Source: Trifolium pratense (taxonomy: Eukaryota > Streptophyta > Magnoliopsida > Fabales > Fabaceae). Taken from it: 64,000 nt of DNA. The position numbers were made by a program, and so were the translations under genes. The first letter of the stretch is position 1. Each line of letters opens with the position of its first letter. The stretch lies in NCBI RefSeq assembly GCF_020283565.1, contig NC_060061.1, forward strand, positions 38,353,362-38,417,361, read 5' to 3'. The notes beneath the pieces were generated by a model. The model saw only the letters and a program-made list of their open reading frames with translations, was not told the DNA's origin and ran no database searches. Positions 25,732 to 35,479 of this stretch are shown here, piece after piece.

Positions 25732-28622
25732 TCAGTCTTCATCATAAGAGACATGAAAATTGGAAGTGCATCCAGATGCCTCAGGGTCTTCAGCCCCACA
25801 GCAATCATAGAACTTGGCAGCATATGGCGGATCATCCGGTCCCAATTCGTAGTACCTTCATAATTAACAAAAAAGAAATAACCGAATATGGGAACAGATA
25901 GATAATTCTAACCCAAAAATTAACCCTAAAAAAAGTTTATAACTATATGCAATATATGTCCCCGAAAGTGTAGTCTAGTCGTGTGAATTGGTATACTGAT
26001 ATGTCCCCGAAAGTGTAGTCTAGTCGTGTGAATTGGTATACTGAAGTAGTACTGAGAAGGAGGTTCATGGCTTCTTTGATCCTTGCTGCAAATAAATTCT
26101 ACGTCTCCTTCACAAACTAACCACTAATATTTGATGAATAAATTATGGTCATAGCCAGACTCATGCTAGTACATGACAATCTAAGAAATAGCAAGACTTC
26201 ACCTTCTGGAACAAAGAATGAACAAGTAATCACAATATTCAATCCTGCTGAGCACGTTTAGAAAATAGCCGATAAAAATCGCGCCTTACATGGTATGCCT
26301 GACATGTTAATCCTATAGTGGTACTAATTTGAGGCTATCATTGGGAAATTTACCGAAGTCACGGATTTTGACAACTGAAACAACTTAAACAGACAGGCAA
26401 CAAAACTAAATCCAAGAAAGAATTAGTTAGGTAACGACTGTGTTCTTGGAAATTTTCCTTTTTTGTCATGCAATTTGGCTAAACTACTGGATACTAACAG
26501 GAAAATATATCAGAAAGCAGATTTCAATCAAATCTCCATATTGACTAGTAGAATAAAAAGGAGAAAGCGGGGATTCTTACATTAATTGGTACTATGTTAA
26601 GGCCTTGGTAGTCTATTATCTCGAATAAATAAACAAATAAAAGTGTTTTCAACATGGCATCAGTGGATCATACAAACATTTTCTCCGCCATCAACCCAGC
26701 CAATGACAGAAGCTAAACATTATTGTTAAACCAAAATAAGAGTGATAAATATAAATGGGAAGTCATATACTAATATTCCGTCTTTCTTGCAAGATTAATG
26801 TAACCTTAACAGTTAGGCCACGACAATTTTTCAAAATTATATTTTATGTAAGTTATCATCTATTGTTTTCTCATGATAGCATTTTAAGTTAAACATGAGT
26901 GAAGTCACGACATGTGAATAAGGTCGTAAGAAAACTTGAGCTTGGTGGTTGAGAGACCTTAGCAGCATCAAACAGTTTGAGCGGTTAGCCTATGAGAAGG
27001 TATATAGTCTGAGTACCCCAAGTAACCATTAGTTTCACATTCACACTGAAAGGGAGCGGAAAAATCTTATAGGTGCAAAACAAAAGGTAGAAATGACATA
27101 CACCCGGTTGGAATAAACAACTTATTGCAGCTTATAGCACAAACGCTTATCATGATAAGTGCTTATGTATAATTAGCTATTTCTATAGAAAAAGATAAAA
27201 TTAAATTGTTTTTGTATATGCTATAGCTATCTTGGAGAACTTATGAAAATAAACTAAAAAAAGCTTATGAAAAATTTCATAATCTATTTTTATAGTTATC
27301 CCAAACAGTCTCTCAAAACTTATGTCAGTAGATAAGCTCAAATAAATCAATCCAAACAGGCATATATAGAGAGAGGTGCCTATTATCAATTTTAGCTTTT
27401 ACAAAATTGATAAAGAGTAAATCAGCATTTTAGTCTTTGAAATCGTAAATGGTCAGTCAATTTAGTCTCTCAAATTGGCGAAATAGCAATTTAATCCCTT
27501 AAATTGAACGTCAATAAATTTAGCACCACAATTGTTAAGTTTTTGTGATTATCTTGATGCAGCTAGAAACTATTTAAGTCAGTGTGTAGATTTTCAGTGA
27601 TTTTGATGGATGTTTACTAAAGATAATTTTTTTTTATTTAGCTCCGAGATTGATTGGTGTTCTTCAATTTAAGGGACTAATTTGGTATTTCCTAAATTTA
27701 AACACTAAATTACCCGACCCTTACAATTCCGAGTACACTAAATTACTCGGAATGCCAAATTAGTGTTGAAATTGTAAGGGTGGAGTAATTTTAGTGTTTA
27801 AACTAGTGTTAAAATTACAAAGCTGTACTACACTAAATTCCGAGTACAGGTCTTGTAATGTTAAACACTAAATTACTCGACCCTTACACCAATTTCACAT
27901 ATGAAAAGTTGAAATGAAAACAATCAAGTCTTGGCCAATGCTGACTACAAAGCCACACAACCCAACTACCAATTTACCTAGAAAGATTTCAAAATCACTT
28001 GTCCTCTTTGCATTTCCCCTTCCCTATCAAATATCAATCCAATCGAAAATGACACACAAATAGGCGCACGTACATCTCCCTCCTTTTCTTTTGGTCAGTT
28101 TGCCTAGTGCCTATAGGTGAATAAGTGGAGTGTCCGAGATTAGAACCCCGACTCCTGCATATAAAATGCAATGTGACTATCAACTGAGCTAAGCTAAGCT
28201 CACGGGGACAAAAAGAGAAACGCACATCTCCCTCTATTACACGCACTTTCCAGTTTAAATCAACACCGCATAATTAAACAAGGTATACAAATAGTTCCGG
28301 ATATTAATAATTTAATATGATTGCATGACACAAATCATACTCCTAGAAAAAATACAGATAGTACTAGATTTATATTTGTAATAATAAGGGTTCCTTAATT
28401 AAGATCAATGCTAAATATGTAATTAATATAATATACATGTTCTTGAAAGTAATAGAAAAAGGGGGGGTAGGTGACTGACCTTTTTTGGTCATCGTGACGG
28501 CGACATACGAAGAAGGAAGGGTGGAAACGGCAAGAAGTAGAAGAATTAGAAGCAGGATTATACGTTTGCTTGCATCTCTTGCATACCTTTGATACCTCTT
28601 TCTCTTTTGAACTCTTCTCCAT
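25732..28622 (-). CDS. CHORD-like small zinc-binding protein, 88 aa, two exons
   Basis: Exon 1 is 28622-28480 (ATG at 28622, donor AG|GTCAGT) and exon 2 is 25855-25732 (acceptor AG|GTAC, stop TGA 25734-25732). 143 + 124 bp join in frame, the split codon giving Arg48, for 88 residues. Cys/His residues follow the CHORD zinc-module order: Cys14/Cys17, Cys31 with His34-Pro35, the pair Cys66-Cys67 (context FYDCCGAED), then Gly76-Cys77 and His82. CHORD domains bind two zinc ions and act in co-chaperone proteins such as RAR1. This protein is a single shortened module without other domains, so function is unknown. The N terminus is Lys/Glu-rich with no signal peptide. The 2.6-kb intron is filled with transposon sequence, including a SINE and a MITE. 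Seen: exons, frame, Cys/His pattern. Inferred: zinc binding and CHORD relationship. Confidence 0.85.
25954..26043. repeat. 45-bp tandem duplication in the intron
   Basis: Two apparently identical adjacent copies (25954-25998, 25999-26043) starting ATATGTCCCCGAAAGTGTAG. Confidence 0.95.
27103..27362. mobile_element. MITE in the intron
   Basis: Left CCGGTTGGAATAAACAACTTA and right TAAGCTCAAATAAATCAATCCAAACAGGC are roughly inverted, and the inside is rich in GCTTAT/ATAAGC. Looks like a degraded MITE; target duplication not clear. Confidence 0.55.
28085..28215 (-). mobile_element. tRNA-derived SINE fragment
   Basis: Minus strand: A box TAGCTCAGTTGATAG (28191-28177) and B box GGGGTTCTAATC (28149-28138), 44 nt apart counted from GGTTC, as in a tRNA. 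The rest (TTATATGCAGGAGTCGGGG) is the body of a common plant SINE head. It lies in the CHORD-like gene's intron, same strand as the gene. Confidence 0.75.
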
Positions 28623-28692
28623 CTTCACAACTTTCTTTTCGCTCTTCCAACTCTCAACAACTCACACCGTACACTCCACTCCACTTTGTAAT

Positions 28693-28701
28693 CTTTTATA
28701 G
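28693..28701 (-). promoter_or_regulatory. TATA box of the CHORD-like gene
   Basis: CTATAAAAG on the minus strand, about 70 nt upstream of the ATG at 28622. This places a start site near 28665 and a 5' UTR of about 40 nt. Confidence 0.6.
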
Positions 28702-28789
28702 GATAAACTTGTATACACAAATAAAGTCTAATTTGTTTTTCCTGTTTTCCTCTATTTTATCTTGTAATTTTTATTAAAATATAATTACA

Positions 28790-29010
28790 ATTTTGTCTTA
28801 ACTAAGATTCGAATCCACAACCCTTTAGTGCAAGACAATTTTTCCAACTACTATAACAAGTATATTAACTGTGATTAAAATTATGTGCAATAATTGATAA
28901 GCACCATCAATTTTAAAAGTAAGTATATCATATCAAAATTATTGTTGACTATATTATTCATCACGAAATATTTTTATGTCTTTCCTGATCAATGATTTTT
29001 TTTTTTCTAC
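28790..29010. other. Intergenic DNA with possible SINE scrap
   Basis: GATTCGAATCCACAACCC at 28807 is a reverse-complement B-box sequence, but no A box or ends were found. Confidence 0.4.
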
Positions 29011-29024
29011 CGGGGGTGTGGTTA

Positions 29025-30937
29025 TGGTGCATAAGCCCAAACTTATGCACCATGCATAAACTTGCTTTCTACACCCACCATATTTGCTTCCTACACCAAA
29101 AGTCAACCAAAGGTCAGCCCAAGCCCAAAATTAGGCAATCCATTACTCGCGCGTCCCTCATATACTACCTCATTACTTGCGCCCCCCCCTTTTGCTTAGC
29201 GCACCCCCCAATTTTTTTTTTCCTTTTTCTCCTAGATTTCTTGTGAGCCCTCCAATTTTTTTTCCTCCCCTAAATTTCTAGCGCGCCCCTAATTTTTTTC
29301 CCTCCTCCAAACTTCTAGCGCACCCCCCCCCCCAAATTTCTAGCGCGCGCCCCGTTTCCAATTAAATAATAACTTTTGTTCCTTTGAAGTATATATTATA
29401 AAAATCCATTTTTAATTAATTTTCGTCATACACCCTCTCGAAGCCCAACATAATAACGAATGGTTCATGTATATATAAAGCATACTTGTCAAACATACAA
29501 TTTAATTTTAAGTTTTATCAATCATAATCACAATATAAATAAAATTTCATACATTAATTACATATATATATATATATATCGATTTTTCTTTACAATAAAA
29601 AAATGATCGAATCCAATATCTCATGCATACTATCCAAATTTTTTTCAACTAAACTAACCCTAATTGCTTTATATGATTTTTTGCTTTATGTAGCATGGTT
29701 TTTTAAAATGGTTATAATGTGATGTTTTACTTAATAACAATGGTTTCAATGTATAACATCTTGACACTAATGCCCATATGAAACCATTTAACTAAAATAA
29801 TGGTTTCAGTGTATAATGCTATGAAACCATTTAACTAGACTAATGGTTTCAGTGTATAACGCTATGAAACCATTTAACTAGAATAATGGTTTCAGTGTAT
29901 AACAATATGAAACCATTTAACTAGACAAATGGTTTTAGTGTATAACATCTTGAAAACAATTAAAATGACTAATGGTTTCAATGTATAACATCTTGGCACT
30001 AATGCTCACATAAAACCATTTAACTATAATAATGGTTCCAGTGTATAACAGTATCAAACCATTTAACTAGACAAATGGTTTCAGTGTATAACATCTTGAA
30101 ACCAATTAACAAGACTAATGGTTTCAGTGTATAACATCTTGACACTAATGCTCATATAAAACCATTTAACTATAATAATGGTTTCGGTGTATAACGCCAT
30201 GAAACCATTTAACTAGACTAATGGTTTCAGTGTATAACGGTATGAAACCATTTTTGGTGTAAATGGTTTCAAAGAGTTGTTCTCCAAAAACATATTTAAC
30301 TCTTAATAAAAATTGTGAAATAAATTTAAATTTTTAAGACGATATAAAACCGAAGAGAGTGAGGTATCCCCAACCGTTCCAAATAATTCAAAATACCCTA
30401 AATAAAATTTTGGGAAAATTTTATTAATATCTTATATTTATAAAAGCATATTTACCTCATTTAATTAACTAAAAATAGTTCCAGGTCTCAGAAAAATACC
30501 AAACTGGTCCCAAAATTCTCAGAAAATTATTTACTATTTTTATGTAAAAATAATAAAAAAATTTGGAGTCTCCTTGGCACCACACGCGCCCCCACGCGCC
30601 GACAGTGAGAGTGGGCGTGGACGCGCGTCACTATTCATCATCTTCCTCACCCATTTTCTGCAGAAACGGGTCACGACGACCCGGTTCGTCGATCCGGTTC
30701 GTTCTCCCTCAATAATCAACGAAACTCGACGTTCTTTATACCGTTTTGAGCGTCGTTCGATTTTATGAATGTTTCCGGTATTAATTTTCGAAATCGGTGA
30801 TCGAATCGCATGTAAAATGTGGCCGAAATTGAGCAAGCAAAAATATAAAGTTCTTTAGTTATGATTATTACATGTGTAAAATCATCCGATGGCTGTGAAT
30901 GACTTATGCACCATACATAAGAAAAGGCTTATGCATA
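29025..30937. mobile_element. Probable TIR transposon containing a minisatellite
   Basis: Ends are related in inverse orientation: left 29025-29062 (GGTGCATAAGCC....CTTATG) and right, reverse complement of 30937-30902 (ATGCATAAGCC....CTTATG). Each end is itself palindromic around TTATGCACCAT. The interior holds C-rich segments with GCGCGCCCC (29150-29355), the minisatellite at 29738-30260 and a GC-rich stretch 30570-30800 with CACGCGCC and repeated CCGGTTCG. No target duplication or transposase was identified, so superfamily is open. Confidence 0.55.
29738..30260. repeat. Minisatellite, about 43-bp units
   Basis: About a dozen units of the form AATGGTTTCAGTGTATAAC ... ATGAAACCATTTAACTAGA. 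Each unit carries ATGGTTTC and its inverse GAAACCAT, so single strands can form serial hairpins. A longer unit variant includes ATCTTGACACTAATGCTCA. Confidence 0.9.
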
Positions 30938-31342
30938 TTAACTATTGCCATATATATATATATTCTCATACTATAACTATAACACCTTCAACAATATTGA
31001 AATCTATTAAAAAAAAACATATTTCACATTTCAATGTCTCATGTAACCTTACTTATATCACTTTTTAAATTATTTATTATGCATTTTATTAAATTGTAGT
31101 TTTTTAAAATTGGAAAAAGAATTTTGTCAAAAAAAAAATGGAAAAAGAATTGATATTTTTTATAAATACCCTTTATTTTTACGTTAATGTATCCAAACAT
31201 AAATCAATTATGTTTAACTCACTTTTAACCAAAATCAAATCAATCAAACTTAATTCAGCTAAATAATTTTTTTTGCAATACAACCAAACACAACCATAGT
31301 CATGTCCCTAATCACATTCATTATTTTGATTTTAACATTGCA

Positions 31343-32661
31343 GATTTAATATTAACCGATGATCAATTGATACAATATGCACTAGCAGATATTGAGATGA
31401 TGTTACGTAGTTGTGGGAAGAGTTTACAAGATTATCCTTCAATGCCTAGAGCAGACACATCATTAGTTCCTGATATACAAAATAGTTTAATACACGACGA
31501 ATTGAATTATAACAGACAATCATTATATGAGATGAAGCACCAATGATGCACAGACATTGTTTCGAAGCTGTTGATCGAACTTTAAAAGATATTCTCAAGT
31601 CCGTCGATGAAAAAAATAAACACATTCCCTTCGGTGGAAAAGTTGTTGTTTTTGGCAGAGATTTTAGACAAATTCTATCAGTAATACTCAAAGGTACAAG
31701 GCCATAAGTTGTTCATGCTACTATTAATTCTTCGGTTCTTTGGAATTTTTGTGAAGTTTTAACATTGAGTAAAAACATGAGGCTTCTCGGTGGTGCTTTC
31801 AGTGCAAACGTTGAAAAAAGAAGACTGTTTTCTGAATGGATTTTGGGTGTTGGCGATGGAGAAATTAGAGATGACAACGACGATGATTTAGAACTTGACA
31901 TTCCATCAGATTTATTGATTCCAAATTCAGGTGATCCTCTTGCTTCTATCGTTGAAAACACCTATCCCCAACTTTTACAAAACATGAATGATATAACGTA
32001 TTTAAAAAATAGAGTTATACTAGCTCCTAAAAATTTAATAGTCAACACAATAAATGATTATATGTTAGATTTAATTCCTGACGAAGAAAAAACATATTTG
32101 AGTTATGATACTCCACTCACACAAAATGTAGACGGCCAAACAGTGGATGATGTTCATACTCCCGAATTTTTGAACACAATTTCTACGTCTGGACTTCCAA
32201 ATCACAAGTTGAGACTTAAAGTTGGAGTTCCAGTTATGCTATTAAGGAATTTAAATAAAAAATTAGGATTATGCAATGAAACAAGACTTATTATTACGAG
32301 ATTGGGAAAACGTGCTCTTGAAGGAAAAATTATTTCAGGAAGTAATATTGGTGATCAGGTTTTCATACCTAGATTTTCTCTGACACCATCTGACGTGAGA
32401 ATTCCTTTTAAATTTCAATGGAGACAATTTTCTATAATGATTTCTTTTGCGATGACTATTAATAAGAGTCAGGGACAATCTTTAAAGCATGTTGGGATAT
32501 ATCTTCTGTCGCCAGTGGTTTCACATGGTCAGTTGTATGTAGCAATTTCAAGAGTTACTTCTAAAAAAGGATTAAAAATATTGATCATCGATGACGACGG
32601 TGAAGATACGACTAAGACTTCGAATGTGGTCTATAAGGAAGTCTTCCGTAATATAACATAA
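31343..32661 (+). pseudogene. Helitron helicase (PIF1-like) remnant
   Basis: The frame at 31343-31536 encodes a helicase N-terminal portion. It then joins out of frame directly to the Walker B region (DEAPMMH, about 31537), so the ATP-binding Walker A segment between them is deleted. The frame continues past a TAA at 31705-31707 to a 298-codon open stretch (31765-32661) holding the C-terminal helicase motifs: VPVMLLRN, WRQFSIMISFAMTINKSQGQ, SHGQLYVAISRV. This is the C-terminal part of the Helitron Rep/helicase, a PIF1-family DNA helicase used in rolling-circle transposition. The Rep nuclease domain is absent. It cannot be functional, given the missing Walker A, the frameshift and the stop. 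The partner 3' end lies at 32795-32824. Confidence 0.9.
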
Positions 32662-32794
32662 TTTTCTTTGTATGAATATTTATCCAAAATTATTGTTGAA
32701 CTATCGTTTAATGTTACTCAACTTTTTTCATATACATTACATTATTGGAATTATCATATCTTATTTAATCATTATTTATCTTGCAGCTAATCAG

Positions 32795-32824
32795 ACCCGT
32801 GCACCGCACGGGTCGATGTTCTAG
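32795..32824 (+). mobile_element. Helitron 3' terminus
   Basis: Hairpin ACCCGTGC (32795-32802), loop ACC, GCACGGGT (32806-32813), then CGATGTT, CTAG (32821-32824) and T. It closes the element that contains the helicase remnant 134 bp upstream. The element's 5' end was not found. Confidence 0.85.
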
Positions 32825-32888
32825 TTATTTATATTTTTATTCAACTTTTTTCTATTATTTCTTTCATATATGCTATACATTATTTATT

Positions 32889-34060
32889 GGCTTAAATGCA
32901 GTTTTACCCCCTGTTTTGAAATATACGGAATTTTACCCCTCCTATTTTAAAATGCGGAATTTTACCCCCCTATTTTATAATTTGTGGGATTTTGCCCGCC
33001 CACCAAAAATCTGCACAAAATCTGCTTCTGAGTCTTAAGTTCAAAGCTTTGCAAAGAACTCAATTTGGATCAATAATTCACCAAACTGGTACCGAAATGA
33101 CCGCAATCGAGTTAGTTTTCCACAGAATCAAACTCCACTAAATTTGGAGTTACAGAGAGAAATTAATTATCATTTTAGTGAAGGTCTGTCCAAATTAATT
33201 ATTGTATGGAACTACTACTGGTATTTTTGTCATGTCTCTCTCCCTGTAGCTCATTTTTTAATATTATTTACATGTCTGGAAATTACCCTTGTTGTCATTT
33301 AAATTTCCTCAAATTTGGAGTTACGATGTGTTTGGTAGACGTCGTTGAATTTGAAGGTCAAAAGTAGATTTCTGCAAAATTAGTAATTGGACAGACCTTC
33401 ACTAAAATGATAATTAATCTCTCTCTGTAACTCCAAATTTATTGGAGTTTGATTCTGTGGAAAACTAACTCGATTTTGGTCATTTCGGTACCAGTTTGGT
33501 GAATTATGGATGCAAATGGAATTTTGTGCGAAGTTTTGAAGTTGTGACTCGAAAGCAGATTTTGTGCAGAATTTTGGGAGACATACCTTCACTAAAACGG
33601 TAATTAATCTCTCTTTGTAACTCCAAATTTAGTGGGGTTTGATTCTGTGGAAAGATAACTCGATTTCGGTCATTTAGGTACCAGTTTGGTGAATTATGGA
33701 TCCAAATGGAATTCTGTGCGAAGTTTTGAAGTTGTGACTCGAAATCAGATTTTGTGCAGAATTTTGGGAGACATACCTACACTAAAATGGTAATTAATTT
33801 CTCTTTGTAACTCCAAATTTAGTGGGGTTTGATTTTGTGGAAAGATAACTCGATTACGGTCATTTTGGTATACGTTTGGTGAATTATTGATCCAAATTGA
33901 GTTGTGTGTGAAGCTTTGAAGTTGTGACTCGAAAGCAGAATTTTAGGGGGGGCAAAATCCAAAACATTATAAAACAGGAGGGGTAAAAGTCCGCGTTTTA
34001 AAATAGGGGGGGTAAAATTCCGATTTAATCAAAACAGGGGGGCAAAACTGCATTTAAGCC
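32889..34060. mobile_element. Mutator-like MITE with long internal inverted and direct repeats
   Basis: 1172 bp. Terminal inverted repeats start GGCTTAAATGCAGTTTT and extend roughly 100 bp through TTTTACCCC blocks. The flanking 9-bp duplication TTATTTATT at 32880-32888 and 34061-34069 is diagnostic for MULEs. Inside, a segment of about 170 bp (33020-33195) is the inverse of 33390-33560, and the right side has three direct copies of a roughly 190-bp unit (CTCCAAATTTAGTGGGGTTT). No transposase. Confidence 0.9.
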
Positions 34061-34071
34061 TTATTTATTTT

Positions 34072-34365
34072 TATAATCCATGCTAAAATGCACTTCATAA
34101 TATCCCAATACTATTACTAAGTACTAGTAAAGTAGTGATTATAAAAAACTCCGAGTTTAGCTCTGTTGGTAGGATATTGTATTTTTAGCCACTAAACTAC
34201 TTGGAAAAAAAATGATTATATAGAAAGAAAAAACTAGTAATATATATAGTGATTATAATTTTAATAATCAATTTTCTTTTATAATTGTATTTATTTTCTT
34301 AATTTTACTTGTTAATATATTTTTTTTTAAGATTGTTATTTAAGTTTAGAGTTTAATTTCTATAT
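34072..34365. other. AT-rich intergenic DNA with SINE-head scrap
   Basis: GAGTTTAGCTCTGTTGGTAGG at 34153 resembles a tRNA A-box region, without a matching B box. Otherwise nothing recognised. Confidence 0.4.
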
Positions 34366-34522
34366 AAACCGTAAGTGTAAAGTTATTTTACACATACATT
34401 CAATGATATATTGTCACATCATTTAATGAATATGACATGTCGTATGTTTTTAAACATAATACATGGTGTGTCGATATATTACTCGATGCATGAGTAAAAT
34501 AATTTTACACCGGCGGTGTACA
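34366..34522. mobile_element. Small MITE
   Basis: Left AACCGTAAGTGTAAAGTTATTTTACAC and right GTAAAATAATTTTACACCGGCGGTGTA are imperfectly inverted, about 157 bp in all. Flanks suggest TA duplication but are too AT-rich to be sure. Confidence 0.55.
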
Positions 34523-34781
34523 TAAATTAAATTATATCGCATTATATATGCAGGACTCACGGTTCAAAGATACTTCACTTATTCACTTTTAAGTTGGAAT
34601 TTTTAACCACTACTACTTGATAAAGAAAAATCGAATGAATAGCTTGAACAATTTTTTTTTTTTCGAATTAATAGATCCAATTTTTGTTTGAAAGGCATGA
34701 ATAGATCGAACTTTTTTTTAAAATAGTCAAAGTCAATAATTAGTTATTAATGTTAGTATTTTTCTTCTTTAGATAGACTTA

Positions 34782-35468
34782 GACCATCTCCAATGGTGTA
34801 GTACCTATTAGGTACTCATGGTACTTATTAGGTACTACCATTGGAGCACAACACATTTTAGTACCTAATAGGTACCACTTCTAATATAAGACCATCTCCA
34901 ATGGTGTAGTACCTATTAGGTACTCATGGTACTTATTAGGTACTACCATTGGAGCACAACACATTTTAGTACCTAATAGGTACCACTTCTAATATAAGAA
35001 CTTTCTCTCTTTTCTTTTTATGGGACCCACTTTATTTAATATATTCAAAAAATAAAAAAAATCACAATTTTTAAATTGGCATAAAAATTTAATGTCAACC
35101 ATATATACACGTTGGTAGTCATTGTATGTTTCTTTTTACCGTTGGAAAAAAAATAAATACTCCTATCATATAAATCAAAACCAAATTGAAGGATTCTACT
35201 CCTCTCAAAATTACCATTTTATTAATTATTTTAAATTATTTTTTAATTATGTAATTCTTAAAATTTAACAATATTATTTTAAATTAAATTTCAAATTTTA
35301 ATGATGTGGAATTATTGATGGGACCCATTTTAGAACTTTTTAAGAAATGCTCCATTGGAGGGGTTGAGTACCTATTAGGTACTATTATTAAAAAAATAAT
35401 AAATTGATGATGTGTCTATGTGGGACCATTTAAGTACTCAAAAATAGAGTGCTCCATTGTGGATGCTC
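34782..35468. mobile_element. PIF/Harbinger-like MITE with duplicated left end
   Basis: 687 bp. Left end GACCATCTCCAATGG, right end CCATTGTGGATGCTC (inverted), TTA duplications at 34779-34781 and 35469-35471. The first 108 bp, including the terminal repeat, occur twice in tandem (34782-34889, 34890-34997). TAGTACCTAATAGGTAC palindromes recur. A related copy lies near 45670-45996. Confidence 0.9.
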
Positions 35469-35479
35469 TTACACCCAAA

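Noticed and set aside
26930..27010. Possible tRNA A-box sequence GAGCTTGGTGGTTGAGAG
   Set aside because: No matching B box or element ends.
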